Positions 52,357-61,713 of a stretch of 64,000 nucleotides of DNA are shown piece by piece. The stretch's first letter is position 1. The number at the start of each line of letters is the position of its first letter. The DNA is from Cohnella terricola (lineage in GTDB: Bacteria; Bacillota; Bacilli; Paenibacillales; Paenibacillaceae). Both the position numbers and the translations under genes were made by a program. The DNA lies in contig NZ_VNJJ01000008.1 of NCBI RefSeq assembly GCF_007786475.1, positions 161,675 through 225,674 of the forward strand, read 5' to 3'. The notes beneath the pieces are model-generated. The model saw only the letters and a list, made by a program, of their open reading frames with translations, did no database searches and was not told where the DNA came from.

Positions 52357-52932
52357 ATGTCCATTCGTTTGATCATTCTCGGCTTGCTTACGGAGTGCAA
52401 CCGACATCCTTACGAGATCAGGCAAGCGGTCAAGGCGAGAAACTGGCATATGACTTTTCGGATAAAGGACGGATCTCTATATTACGCAGTGGATCAGATG
52501 AGGGAAGAAGGCTTGATCGAAGTCGCCGAGACGATCCACGTTCAAGGAGACAACCGTCCGGACAAACTCGTATACAGGATCACGGAGAAGGGAAGGAGCG
52601 CGCTGCTGGATTTGATCTACGGCGAGCTCGGCCAGGAATTTTATCCGCAGCACCCGATGTTCGCTTCGCTTCCGTTCGTTCGTTATGCCGATAATCGGCT
52701 GATGGAGCCGATTATCGCGAAGCGGCTGGAGGCGTGCGAAGAAAGAATTAAGCATGTGAGCCGGGTGTTGGAGATCAAAGGGGAATGGCTGCCGCGTGGA
52801 GCCGTGCGCATGATTCAAGGGATGCTGCGCTTCAGCGAAACGGAGCGCGATTGGCTGCGTGAGCTGCTTGAAGACGCCAGAACGGGGATGTTGACCGACA
52901 ATGGCGACGTGCCCGACCAACATCCCAATTAA
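52357..52932 (+). CDS. PadR-family transcriptional regulator
   Basis: A 191-residue regulator with the N-terminal winged helix (L-G-L-L-T-E-C-N-R-H-P-Y-E-I, then D-G-S-L-Y-Y-A-V-D-Q-M-R-E-E-G-L-I) and a C-terminal helical dimerisation domain of the Vir_AC type. It probably represses its operon through the two palindromes upstream of the pump gene until an inducer binds. Confidence 0.9.
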   Translation: MSIRLIILGLLTECNRHPYEIRQAVKARNWHMTFRIKDGSLYYAVDQMREEGLIEVAETIHVQGDNRPDKLVYRITEKGRSALLDLIYGELGQEFYPQHPMFASLPFVRYADNRLMEPIIAKRLEACEERIKHVSRVLEIKGEWLPRGAVRMIQGMLRFSETERDWLRELLEDARTGMLTDNGDVPDQHPN

Positions 52933-52943
52933 ATGAGGCGCAG

Positions 52944-52994
52944 AAACCCGGAACGCGAGACGGAGGAATACCGTCCCTGTCGTTCCGGGTTTTC
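52944..52994 (+). terminator. Terminator of the pump-PadR operon
   Basis: AAACCCGGAACG / CGTTCCGGGTTTT stem with an inner GACGG / CCGTC hairpin. Confidence 0.8.
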
Positions 52995-53112
52995 TAACGG
53001 GTTAACGCTGTATTAAATCTAGTTAAAGCGATAAGTTTCTAAAGGAAAAGAAACGGTCCTTGTCGAAAGTAACCGTCAAACCGCGCTGAATAGCGAGAAA
53101 GGCGACTTCCTC

Positions 53113-54369
53113 ATGGACGACAAGAAAAAAATCAATGCCTGGGTGATGTACGATTGGGCGAATTCGACGTTCGCGACGACGATTATGGCGGCCGTCATGC
53201 CAATCTATTTCATCAAGGTCGCGGGCGGAACGGACGGCAGCTGGAGTTTTACGCAGACGGCGGCAGCGATCATTGTCGCGCTTCTATCCCCGTTGCTTGG
53301 AGCGATCGCGGATCATACGGGCCGGAAAATGGCGTTTCTGAGGGTGTTCAGCCTAATCGGAGCGTTTGCCAGCGTTGCCATGGCGTTCATCGGTCCGGGG
53401 GATATGTGGCTGGCTTCCGTGCTGGTCGTCATCGGAATGATCGGGTTCGGCACGGGCAATACGTTCTATGACGCGTTACTGAACGATGTGTCTTCTCCGG
53501 CTCAGAGAGAAAGGGTAAGCGCGAGGGGATACGCGTTGGGGTATTTGGGCGGCGGAGTGCTGCTGGCGATCAACTTGGGACTGATTCTCGGCTGGGAGTC
53601 GATAGGTCTGCCGGACAGCACCGCGGCGTCGCAAATCTCTTTCGTCATGGTGGGCGTCTGGTGGGTCGTGTTCTCTTTGCCGTTATTCCGGAATTTGAAG
53701 GATCCTAAGCGGGCGCAAGAAGACAAAGGAACGGCCGCCGCTCATCTGAGATCGGGAATGAAGCGGCTCAAGACGACGTTCTCCCAGATCAAGAAATATC
53801 CGGAGCTGCTGAAGTTCATGCTTGCGTACTGGTTTTTCTTCGATGGAATCAATACGATCATTGTAATGGCCGCCAGCTATGGTACGACCATCGGCATCGA
53901 AGATAACCATCTGATCGCCGCGCTTCTCATTACGCAGTTCGTAGGTTTCCCGGCTTCTCTGCTATTCGGCAAGCTGGCAGATCGCCTCGGAAGCAAGCGG
54001 ATGCTGTACAATTCGCTTATCATCTATCTGATCATCGTGGTATTGGGTTATTTCATGACAAGCGCGCTTCACTTTTACTTGCTTGCCATAATGGTCGGAC
54101 TGGTGCAAGGAGGCTCGCAGGCGACGTCCCGGGCCATATTCAGCAAGATGATCCCCCCAGGGCGTACCGCGGAATTTAACGGGTTTCTGAGCTTTACGAG
54201 CCGGTTTTTCTCTTTTGGCGGACCGCTCGTGTTCGGGCTCGTGAAGCTGATCAGCGATTCCAGCCGATCCGCTCTGCTCGCCGTTGCTTTTTTCTTCGTC
54301 GTTGGTATTATTCTGCTGACGTTCGTGAATTTAGCCAAGGGAGAGCGGGAGGCCGAGCAAACGTTATAG
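53113..54369 (+). CDS. MFS transporter, UMF1/Atg22-like (YxiO-like)
   Basis: A 418-residue protein with 12 predicted membrane segments. The opening A-W-V-M-Y-D-W-A-N-S-T-F-A-T-T is diagnostic of the UMF1 family, as is the later G-S-Q-A-T-S-R-A. The substrate is unknown; fungal relatives export amino acids from vacuoles. There is a long leader (about 120 bp after the previous terminator). It ends 21 bp before the convergent phospholipase-like gene, with no clear terminator between. Confidence 0.87.
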   Translation: MDDKKKINAWVMYDWANSTFATTIMAAVMPIYFIKVAGGTDGSWSFTQTAAAIIVALLSPLLGAIADHTGRKMAFLRVFSLIGAFASVAMAFIGPGDMWLASVLVVIGMIGFGTGNTFYDALLNDVSSPAQRERVSARGYALGYLGGGVLLAINLGLILGWESIGLPDSTAASQISFVMVGVWWVVFSLPLFRNLKDPKRAQEDKGTAAAHLRSGMKRLKTTFSQIKKYPELLKFMLAYWFFFDGINTIIVMAASYGTTIGIEDNHLIAALLITQFVGFPASLLFGKLADRLGSKRMLYNSLIIYLIIVVLGYFMTSALHFYLLAIMVGLVQGGSQATSRAIFSKMIPPGRTAEFNGFLSFTSRFFSFGGPLVFGLVKLISDSSRSALLAVAFFFVVGIILLTFVNLAKGEREAEQTL

Positions 54370-54390
54370 AGACGGAACCGTCCCAGCTCG

Positions 54391-55347
54391 CTAAGCCGGG
54401 ACGACGGAATCCGCGTATACGATCGAAGCGCTGCCGCAAGGCAGTCCGGTCTCATAGGACACGTCCCCGAGCAGCCCGCTGAAACGAATTTTCAGCCGGG
54501 CTGCTTCTTCGTGTTCGCCGTTAGCGGAGGCGATCAGCCAACGGATGCCTGCCGCGGTTGTCGCCTGGCCGTCCTCAAGCGCCCGGTCCCAGAGCTCCAT
54601 CGCGCTTTCCCGACGTATGACGGTCCGATCGGTCGGATCGATCCATTCTGCCCGGGAATCGTTCAGAACGTCCCAATCCGGCATTCGCCTTGGCGGAGAG
54701 AACGGCGAGAGCTGACCGAACGCGAACCGGGATTTCCAACCGCTCGGATCAAAGAACAGCTTCTGGGCCTGAATCATCTGCGCAACGGCTTGATCAAGCC
54801 GTTCTGCCGAGATGATCTCGCCGAGAACGGGATAATTGCGCGAGACGATGCGCAAGAAATCGGGGGCAAAACCGCCAGGCAACTTGCCGCCCGTGTCGAT
54901 TTCCGGAGCGACGGGGGTCTGGCCGGTATGGATTCCCGCCCGACGCATAAGAATGACCGAGTCCATCGCCGTTTCGTAGCGCTGATGGTGCCATTTTTTG
55001 AATCCGGAACGGCTGAATACGAAAGGATGAAGATGACGATCGAGTACATGATGCAGCAAAAAACCGATCGTGTACGCGGTGGCGGGATCGTGGAGGGGTC
55101 TCTCGCCGACTGCTTCGAACATGGAGATCAGGAACGGTCCGCAGTTCGCAGAGTGCATCATCGTCCCGAGCTTATTTAACGGTGTCGAGGTTTTCCATGG
55201 CAGATAATGATCATAGAAAAGAAAATCGGGACCTTGGCACCCGAGCTGAAAAGCGATTTTCCACTCCTGAAGTTCCAAGTGCTCGGAAGCCTTGATAGAC
55301 CTTAGGACTTCCTTGCCGAATTGGATATGGGCCCAAATGTTCGGCAC
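54391..55347 (-). CDS. Zinc-dependent phospholipase C-like protein
   Basis: A 318-residue protein of the zinc-dependent phospholipase C/S1-P1 nuclease-like group found in Firmicutes. It starts P-N-I-W-A-H-I-Q-F-G and has metal-binding-type motifs G-C-Q-G-P-D-F, M-M-H-S-A-N, H-H-V-L-D-R-H-L-H-P and W-H-H-Q-R-Y-E-T-A-M-D-S. No signal peptide is seen, so it is probably cytoplasmic and perhaps not a true phospholipase. GTG 55347 has AAAGGAGG seven bases upstream; the longer frame reaches into the divergent promoter region. Confidence 0.8.
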   Translation of the reverse strand: MPNIWAHIQFGKEVLRSIKASEHLELQEWKIAFQLGCQGPDFLFYDHYLPWKTSTPLNKLGTMMHSANCGPFLISMFEAVGERPLHDPATAYTIGFLLHHVLDRHLHPFVFSRSGFKKWHHQRYETAMDSVILMRRAGIHTGQTPVAPEIDTGGKLPGGFAPDFLRIVSRNYPVLGEIISAERLDQAVAQMIQAQKLFFDPSGWKSRFAFGQLSPFSPPRRMPDWDVLNDSRAEWIDPTDRTVIRRESAMELWDRALEDGQATTAAGIRWLIASANGEHEEAARLKIRFSGLLGDVSYETGLPCGSASIVYADSVVPA

Positions 55348-55461
55348 CAATCTTCCTCCTTTGACAAAAACCAGTGTACTTGTACCTATGATTTCAGTAT
55401 AATGAAAGAAAGAAGTTACGGCTAGCGGTTCACTCCTAATAGACAAGGGGCGCGTACAGAC

Positions 55462-55920
55462 ATGAAGGCTGAGTACATCAACCCGTTTTTGGAATCCGCG
55501 CGTATGGTTATCGAACAGATGGTTCAAATTCGTCCGAGCACTGGCCAACTAGCGGTTAGGGACATCAAGTTCGCCGAAAATCATGTGTGGATTCAGATTG
55601 GACTGACAGGCCACTTGACCGGCGATATCGTCTTCGGACTAAGCGAATCCGTTGCTCTGCGGATCGTATCCGCCATGATGGGCGGTAATACGATAACCGA
55701 GATCGACGACATGAGCAAGAGCGCGATCTCCGAACTAGGCAACATGATCAGCGGCAATGCCAGCACGATGTTGTTTAACCAAGGCGTTCACGTAGACATT
55801 ACGCCTCCTAAAATCATGGGTTCGCATTTTGCCTCCGCAACCGGTGCGACGCGCGCTTTGGCGGTACCTCTCATCATGGATGGAATCGGAGAAATGGAAA
55901 TTCAAGTCCTGATTGCTTAA
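55462..55920 (+). CDS. cheX: Chemotaxis protein CheX (CheY-P phosphatase)
   Basis: A 152-residue CheC/CheX/FliY-family protein. The phosphatase helix carries the paired Glu and Asn in S-A-I-S-E-L-G-N-M-I-S-G-N-A (about 90-103), and the overall length fits CheX. It removes phosphate from CheY-P to end the signal. No other motility genes are in the window. TATAAT at 55398-55403 may be its -10. Confidence 0.88.
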   Translation: MKAEYINPFLESARMVIEQMVQIRPSTGQLAVRDIKFAENHVWIQIGLTGHLTGDIVFGLSESVALRIVSAMMGGNTITEIDDMSKSAISELGNMISGNASTMLFNQGVHVDITPPKIMGSHFASATGATRALAVPLIMDGIGEMEIQVLIA

Positions 55921-55958
55921 TACATACGTTTTATCATATGATAATCTAGAGCAAGACC

Positions 55959-55978
55959 GCCCCGTGAGGGGCTTTTTT
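55959..55978 (+). terminator. Terminator of cheX
   Basis: GCCCC-GTGA-GGGGC followed by six T residues. Confidence 0.75.
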
Positions 55979-56029
55979 CGTGACGAAAGTCCTTTGCCCA
56001 ATGCGTATATCGTTCCGGGAGGGGTAATG

Positions 56030-56812
56030 ATGAAGGTAGATCTGCGTGGGAAAGTCGTGCTCATTACAGGGGCTTCCAGCGGAATCGGGGCAAAAGTCGC
56101 GGTGTTGCTCGCCGAGAAAGGCGCTGTTCCCGTTCTTACGGCGCGTTCCGTGGATAAAATGTCGGAACTGGCCGCTAGCATCACCGGTGAGCACGCGATC
56201 TACGGGATGGACGTTCGTTCGGACGAGCAGGTGGAGCGTGTGCTCTCGCAAGCTCTCGCTCGTTACGGTAAAATAGACGTACTGCTGAATAATGCGGGTT
56301 ACGGGGAGTTCGTCCCGTTCACCGAAGCTCCTATTGCCCATTTTCAAGAGATGATGGACGTCAATTATATGGGAACGGTGCGTTGTACGCGCGCGGTGCT
56401 GCCTTCGATGTTAAGCTCCGGACAAGGCCATATCGTCAACGTGGCGTCGATGGCGGGTAAGATGGCGACCGCGAAGTCGACCGCATATTCCGCAACCAAA
56501 CACGCCGTTCTCGGGTTCACGAACGCTTTGCGCCAAGATTTGCGAGGCACCGGAGTGGCTGTGTCCGCGGTGAATCCGGGACCGATCGATACGCCGTTTT
56601 TCAATCGGGCGGATCCTGGCGGGCAATACGTTCGTAATATCGGATGGTTTATGATGTCGCCCGACAAAGTCGCGAAAGCGATCGTGTCGGTAATCGAACG
56701 GCGCAGACCGGAACTCGATCTGCCTTGGGCCGCATCTGTCGGAGTTAAGTTTATGCAATTGTTCCCGCGAATCGGATCGGCTCTATTCGGGGGATTTACG
56801 AATCGGAAGTAA
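56030..56812 (+). CDS. SDR-family oxidoreductase (YqjQ-like)
   Basis: A 260-residue classical SDR with all motifs: T-G-A-S-S-G-I-G (12-19), N-N-A-G (about 84-87), the catalytic Ser in N-V-A-S-M-A-G and Y-S-A-T-K. The hydrophobic C-terminal segment (W-A-A-S-V-G-V-K-F-M-Q-L-F-P-R) suggests peripheral membrane association. GGGAGGGG precedes two ATGs at 56027 and 56030; the second has better spacing. It lies 13 bp before the helicase gene. The substrate is unknown. Confidence 0.87.
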   Translation: MKVDLRGKVVLITGASSGIGAKVAVLLAEKGAVPVLTARSVDKMSELAASITGEHAIYGMDVRSDEQVERVLSQALARYGKIDVLLNNAGYGEFVPFTEAPIAHFQEMMDVNYMGTVRCTRAVLPSMLSSGQGHIVNVASMAGKMATAKSTAYSATKHAVLGFTNALRQDLRGTGVAVSAVNPGPIDTPFFNRADPGGQYVRNIGWFMMSPDKVAKAIVSVIERRRPELDLPWAASVGVKFMQLFPRIGSALFGGFTNRK

Positions 56813-56825
56813 GGGGTTGCAAACG

Positions 56826-58337
56826 ATGAGTTTTCAAGAATTAGGTTTAGGGGAGGCGCTCGCGGGGAAGCTTGCCGCTTCCGGAATCGAGCAGCCGTCC
56901 GAGGTGCAGAAGCAGGCGATTCCCGCGCTGCTCGCCGGCAAGGACGGCGTATTGGTATCGCCGACCGGCACGGGCAAGACGTTGGCTTATTTGCTGCCAT
57001 TGTTGCAGCAAATCGATGGATCGCGCAAGGAGGTTCAAGCGCTCGCGCTTGCGCCGACACAGGAGCTCGCGATGCAGATCATGCGCGAGGCGGAAGCGTA
57101 TGGCGCGGCTCTTGGCATTAAGGCGGTCGCTCTGATCGGCGGCGCTTCCTTGTCCCGGCAACTTGAGCGGATGAAGAGCAAGCCGGCGCTAATCGTAGGC
57201 ACTCCGGGACGCGTGCGCGAGGTGGCGAACACCCGCAAGCTGTCCCTTCATGCGGTACGTTTCATCGTCGTGGACGAGACAGACCGGATCTTCTCGCTCG
57301 GCGGCAAGAACGATGTCGAACACTTGCTGAAGCGATGCGCCCGCGAACGGCAAACCGTTTTCGTCTCGGCGACACGTTCGGAAGCGATGAAGGAAGCGGA
57401 ACGAAAGTGGCAGAAGGACGCATGGATCTCCGACGTCACGGAAAAAGAGAACGAGAACGGGTTGTCGTCGACGTTGCAGCACTGGTACTTCCTCGGAGAC
57501 CGGCGGGACAAAATCGATCTGGTGCAAAAAATCGTCCGTCATATGAAGCCGTCTTCGGCGCTTTTGTTCGTCAACGATACCGAGAAAATCGGAGAGTTGC
57601 AGGCGAAGCTGCGCTATGAAGGCTTTTCGGTCGATGCGTTGTACGGGGATACGCGGGGACAAGAGCGCGGCGAAGTCATGCAGCGTTTCCGCAACGGTCG
57701 GACGAAGCTGCTAATCGCGACGGACGTTGCGGCCAGAGGGCTCGATCTGCCGGGGCTTCCCCTTGTGATCCAATTGGAGCCGGCTCTAGACGCTGACCAC
57801 TACGTGCACCGTTCGGGGAGAACGGCGAGAATGGGCCGCGAAGGCACGTCGATCACACTCATCGCCCCGGAAGAAAGATTCATGATCGACAAGCTGGAGA
57901 AGCAACTCAATATCCAGGTTCAACCGAAGATGCTGTACGAAGGACGCGTCGTGTCTTACGAGGAGGGCGTGGCGCGCCGAAGCCGAGGCGCCTCTGGACG
58001 CCAGCCGCAAGGGGCCGGTGCGGATGCGAAGGACGCTCGCCCGGTATGGAAGTCCAAAGCGGAGTATTTGGCGGGGCTAGAAGCTCGGCAGGCGGCCGAG
58101 GCGAAGCCGCGATCGCGGCGCGTGCCGGAAGGAAAGCCGGCCACGGTCGGTTCCGCGCAAGCAGAAGGTTCCGGGCGCGAGGCGAAAAAGCCGGGCCTGG
58201 CGGCTAAGCCGGCACAGCCACCGGTCAAGCCTGCCAAAAGCAAGGTGAAACGCGCACGCGAACAGAAGAACAAAGGCGCTCCGAAGTGGTTGAAGGCGAA
58301 GCGGGAAGCGGGCGCGACAGACAAGCCTTCGGAATAG
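56826..58337 (+). CDS. DEAD-box-family RNA helicase with DETD Walker B
   Basis: About 503 residues. RecA1: Q motif (Q-K-Q-A-I-P), S-P-T-G-T-G-K-T, P-T-Q-E-L-A, V-V-D-E-T-D (motif II is DETD rather than DEAD) and V-S-A-T. RecA2: L-I-A-T-D-V-A-A-R-G-L-D and H-R-S-G-R-T-A-R-M-G-R. A long basic Lys/Ala/Pro-rich tail (about 380-503) probably binds RNA. It resembles YfmL/CshA-type helicases involved in ribosome assembly or cold adaptation. ATG 56826 has AAGGGG upstream. Confidence 0.9.
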   Translation: MSFQELGLGEALAGKLAASGIEQPSEVQKQAIPALLAGKDGVLVSPTGTGKTLAYLLPLLQQIDGSRKEVQALALAPTQELAMQIMREAEAYGAALGIKAVALIGGASLSRQLERMKSKPALIVGTPGRVREVANTRKLSLHAVRFIVVDETDRIFSLGGKNDVEHLLKRCARERQTVFVSATRSEAMKEAERKWQKDAWISDVTEKENENGLSSTLQHWYFLGDRRDKIDLVQKIVRHMKPSSALLFVNDTEKIGELQAKLRYEGFSVDALYGDTRGQERGEVMQRFRNGRTKLLIATDVAARGLDLPGLPLVIQLEPALDADHYVHRSGRTARMGREGTSITLIAPEERFMIDKLEKQLNIQVQPKMLYEGRVVSYEEGVARRSRGASGRQPQGAGADAKDARPVWKSKAEYLAGLEARQAAEAKPRSRRVPEGKPATVGSAQAEGSGREAKKPGLAAKPAQPPVKPAKSKVKRAREQKNKGAPKWLKAKREAGATDKPSE

Positions 58338-58361
58338 AGGCACGACGGAAGAATGCATAAG

Positions 58362-58408
58362 GAGAGGCTGTCCCATCGGTCATATGTGACCTTGGGGCAG
58401 CCTCTCTT
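58362..58408 (+). terminator. Terminator of the helicase gene
   Basis: GAGAGGCTG(T)CCCA / TGGG(G)CAGCCTCTC stem with a moderately T-rich tail. The 58409-58523 stretch to pdaA holds no other feature I can support. Confidence 0.7.
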
Positions 58409-58523
58409 GCCATTTTGCATGGCTGGCACGGTATTCTTCTTGCCAAGGCACTTTAATGGCCTTCGTTCGCACGCTGTCCCGGAAACGAGCCCGCCAAGGC
58501 ACATTGATGTCCTGCGCGCGTAT

Positions 58524-59306
58524 TTACCGGTACGTTTTTTTGGCGAGCCGGTCCAGGCTATGGAACTCGTAACCCTGCTCACGCGCCGCATCGATCATGC
58601 GTCCGAGCGCCTCGGTATTGTCCTTGGATACGGAGTGCAGCAGGATGACGGCTCCCGGATGAAGCTGATTCATGACGCTGTCATACGCGTACCGCCAGCC
58701 TTGCTGCTTATTGACTTCCCAGTCCCGGTAAGCAATCGACCAGAATACGCCGGTATAACCGAGCTGGCGGCAAACGTCGAGCATTCGGCCGCTGAAAATT
58801 CCCCGCGGGGGACGCATGTAACGCATTTCCTTCTGATCCGTGAGCTGAGCGACTTCGTCTCGGACTTTGTCCATCTCGCTTCGGATGCGTTCGGCCCCTA
58901 CTTGGCTCAAGTCGGGGTGGCTCCAGGAATGGTTGCCGACGATATGGCCTTCCCGAACCATTCTTCGCACCAACTCCGGCTGATCCTTGATGAAATGCCC
59001 GGTGACGAAAAACGCCGCTGGCACGTTCTTATCCTTAAGAATATCGAGGATGCGCGGCGTATAACCGTTTTCGTAGCCGTTGTCGAAGGTCAGAAACAAT
59101 TCTTTTTTCTCCGTATCGCCCAGAAATATGGCCTCTTGCCCTTGCAAGACGGACATGAAGCCTTCATCCGCGATGGAAGGAAGAGAGCCGTTGCGGCTTT
59201 TCTTGAAGCCGAAATGGTAGGGGTTGTGCTCGTGGGCGGACGCCGTGCCGGACAATAGGATGCCGATCGCGGCCGTCGCAATCAGGACGATTCTAATGCT
59301 GCGCAT
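58524..59306 (-). CDS. pdaA: Delta-lactam-biosynthetic de-N-acetylase PdaA
   Basis: A 260-residue exported NodB-type deacetylase. The signal is T-F-D-N-G-Y-E-N-G-Y-T, the PdaA-specific version of motif 1, with H-S-W-S-H-P (metal His pair) and M-R-P-P-R-G. PdaA removes acetyl from muramic acid in spore cortex so that muramic delta-lactam can form, needed for germination. N-terminal signal peptide about 1-25. The start could instead be the GTG at 59321; neither has ideal ribosome-site spacing. Confidence 0.92.
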   Translation of the reverse strand: MRSIRIVLIATAAIGILLSGTASAHEHNPYHFGFKKSRNGSLPSIADEGFMSVLQGQEAIFLGDTEKKELFLTFDNGYENGYTPRILDILKDKNVPAAFFVTGHFIKDQPELVRRMVREGHIVGNHSWSHPDLSQVGAERIRSEMDKVRDEVAQLTDQKEMRYMRPPRGIFSGRMLDVCRQLGYTGVFWSIAYRDWEVNKQQGWRYAYDSVMNQLHPGAVILLHSVSKDNTEALGRMIDAAREQGYEFHSLDRLAKKTYR

Positions 59307-59496
59307 GAATGAACGTTTCACTCCTCGTTACGGTCTATCTTCATTACGTTGAATCCAAAGGCGCAAAATTATTCATCCACTCGTACTTTAGGCTTATTTT
59401 TATTCTAGGACCCTCCGATAATCGATCCGACTCTCGAAAAGTATAGGCGTACGGTATTTATCCGTGAATACGTTACGTAAAGGAGAGACGATCCTC

Positions 59497-60795
59497 ATGA
59501 ATCAAAACCGGTCGATCTTAAAAAAAACCGCGGCGGCTACGCTAGCGCTAACCATGCTTGCTGGCGGGGCAACAGGCGCCATGGCATCGGCGGATGCAAA
59601 ACACGGCAATAACTGGAAACAGGAAGAAAAAAAGAAGCAACAAAATAACAAGAAACAAGAAAATAACAAGAAACATGAAGAGAACAAGAAACATGAAGAC
59701 AACAATAATCAAGGCGATAAAAAGAAAGGTTCGTCCATCACCATTAACTTGAACTTCGGCGATCTGAACGAGCAAGAGTGGAAATGGGCCTACGATCACA
59801 TTATCCGGCTTGCCTCCAAAGGTGTCTTTAACGGATATCAAGACGGCAGCTTCAAACCGAAGAACAACATTACGCGCATCGAAGCGTTGGTTGCGGCAGT
59901 CCGCATGCTCGGTTTGGAGGAAGAAGCGAAGAAGCCGGAAAACATGAATGCCCATCTGAACTTCAAAGATTTTGATCAACTCAAAAAGAAATACGGTTGG
60001 GCGGTCGGTTACGTCACCGTAGCTTTGGAGAACGATCTATTCTCCGAAAACGACATGGTCGTTCAAGCCGAGAAACCGGCAAACCGGCTATGGGCGTCCG
60101 TGCTGCTCGTTAAAGCGATGAAACTGGATGCCGAAGCGAAGAAAAAGATGGACACGGTGCTGCCGTTCCGCGACGCGAAAGAGATTCCTGCCGGATCGGT
60201 CGGTTACATCGCCGTCGCGTTGGAAAAGAACCTGATTACCGGTTACAACAACAATACGTTCCAACCAAACAAACCCGTTACGCGTGCCGAACTGGCCGCT
60301 CTGCTGGATCGCGTAGATCAACAGCTTCCGGAAACGAATAACGCCCAAGCGATCAACGGAACGATTCAGGCTATCGCAAACGGTGCAATCACTGTGAAAA
60401 AGGCGGATAACACATCGGTAACGATTCCGGTGGAACAGAACGTATTTATTTTCCGCAAAGATACGAAAGTTCCTGTGTCTGCCCTGCAAGCCGGAGATGA
60501 AGCGCTTGTGCGGACGTTTAACGGAAAAGTGATTTTCATTGAAGTGACCAAACCGGCCGAAGCGCACATCTCGTTCGTCGACAGCGGGAAGGTCAGCTCG
60601 TTCACCTTAAACGAGCAAGGCAAGATCGCAACGATCTCCTTGACCAAAGAAGTTAACGGTACTGTGCAAATCGTCATTTTCAACGTTGATCCGAATGTCG
60701 CGATTACGGGAAATGCCGGCGTATTGTCTCCTAATCTGAACGTTATCGTCAAAGGTGCGAACAATCTAGTTCAGTCGATCGAAATCGTAGCTTAA
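59497..60795 (+). CDS. S-layer-homology (SLH) domain surface protein
   Basis: A 432-residue exported protein: signal peptide (about 1-33), a low-complexity Lys/Asn/Gln/Glu/His stretch (about 40-80), three SLH repeats (about 90-275; for example G-V-F-N-G-Y-Q-D-G-S-F-K-P and I-T-G-Y-N-N-N-T-F-Q-P) and a beta-rich C-terminal region (about 280-432). SLH domains bind pyruvylated secondary wall polymer. AAAGGAGAG lies nine bases before ATG 59497; the upstream ATG lacks a site. The C-terminal function is unknown. Confidence 0.92.
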   Translation: MNQNRSILKKTAAATLALTMLAGGATGAMASADAKHGNNWKQEEKKKQQNNKKQENNKKHEENKKHEDNNNQGDKKKGSSITINLNFGDLNEQEWKWAYDHIIRLASKGVFNGYQDGSFKPKNNITRIEALVAAVRMLGLEEEAKKPENMNAHLNFKDFDQLKKKYGWAVGYVTVALENDLFSENDMVVQAEKPANRLWASVLLVKAMKLDAEAKKKMDTVLPFRDAKEIPAGSVGYIAVALEKNLITGYNNNTFQPNKPVTRAELAALLDRVDQQLPETNNAQAINGTIQAIANGAITVKKADNTSVTIPVEQNVFIFRKDTKVPVSALQAGDEALVRTFNGKVIFIEVTKPAEAHISFVDSGKVSSFTLNEQGKIATISLTKEVNGTVQIVIFNVDPNVAITGNAGVLSPNLNVIVKGANNLVQSIEIVA

Positions 60796-60818
60796 TCTCT
60801 TATACTCTCCCAAAAGGA

Positions 60819-60847
60819 AGAGGACCGCTCCCCCGGTCCTCTTTTTT
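60819..60847 (+). terminator. Terminator of the SLH gene
   Basis: AGAGGACCG / CGGTCCTCT with a T-run. Confidence 0.88.
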
Positions 60848-60921
60848 GTATGCGACGCGCTTGACCGCTATAATAGAAAGAAACGAATGAACGTTGCGTC
60901 GTCGCGAGGGGGTACGATAAC

Positions 60922-61713
60922 GTGGGTTTGCGTCAAGACATTGGGCATCAAACGGCAGCGCTTCGAATCACGGAGTTAACAGGCGGGTATAGCCAGCGGA
61001 AACCGGTGCTGCACGGCATTTCCATGACGGTTAACCCCGGCGAAATGGTCGGGCTGATCGGATTAAACGGAGCCGGCAAGAGTACGGCGATCAAACATAT
61101 TCTCGGTTTGATGGTTCCGCACAGCGGCGAGGTCCGGGTTGCGGGCACGACATTGGAGGAGAACCGCGATCTTTATCGTTCTTCCGCTGCATACGTGCCG
61201 GAACAGCCGTCTTTATACCCTAATTTAACGGTTAAGGAACACCTGCAATGGACGGCTATGGCGTATGATCTAGAGCAAAAGGTCGCCTTGAGCCGTTCGG
61301 AAGAACTGGCGCGAACGTTCCGAATGACGGAGGCGATGAACGCACTGCCGGATACTTTGTCCAAAGGGATGAAGCAAAAAGTGATGCTGATGAACGCGTT
61401 GCTCGTCAGCCCGGCGCTGCTCATTATCGACGAGCCGTTCCTTGGACTTGATCCTCTTGCGATACGAGGTCTCGTGGCTGCCTTGGACGAAGTTCGCGAA
61501 CGTGGAAGTGCAATATTGCTTAGCTCGCATATTTTGTCGGCGTTGGAACGTAAAGCCGATCGGTTAGTCGTACTGCACAGAGGGCGGATCATAGCCGAGG
61601 GCACGCCTAAGGAAGTCAAGCTGCTGGCCGGCTGCACCGAACCGGAGGCGACGCTCGACGACGCGTTCGAAGCGCTGGTCGTGAAGGCGGAAGGGGGGCG
61701 CCCGCTTGTTTGA
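60922..61713 (+). CDS. ABC transporter ATP-binding protein, EcsA-like
   Basis: A 263-residue ATPase: Walker A G-L-N-G-A-G-K-S-T (about 49-57), signature L-S-K-G-M-K-Q-K-V, Walker B L-L-I-I-D-E-P-F-L-G-L-D and the H-loop S-S-H. The pairing with the next gene matches EcsAB of Bacillus, which affects protein secretion, site-2 proteolysis and competence. The GTG start has GAGGGGG nine bases upstream. Confidence 0.88.
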   Translation: MGLRQDIGHQTAALRITELTGGYSQRKPVLHGISMTVNPGEMVGLIGLNGAGKSTAIKHILGLMVPHSGEVRVAGTTLEENRDLYRSSAAYVPEQPSLYPNLTVKEHLQWTAMAYDLEQKVALSRSEELARTFRMTEAMNALPDTLSKGMKQKVMLMNALLVSPALLIIDEPFLGLDPLAIRGLVAALDEVRERGSAILLSSHILSALERKADRLVVLHRGRIIAEGTPKEVKLLAGCTEPEATLDDAFEALVVKAEGGRPLV

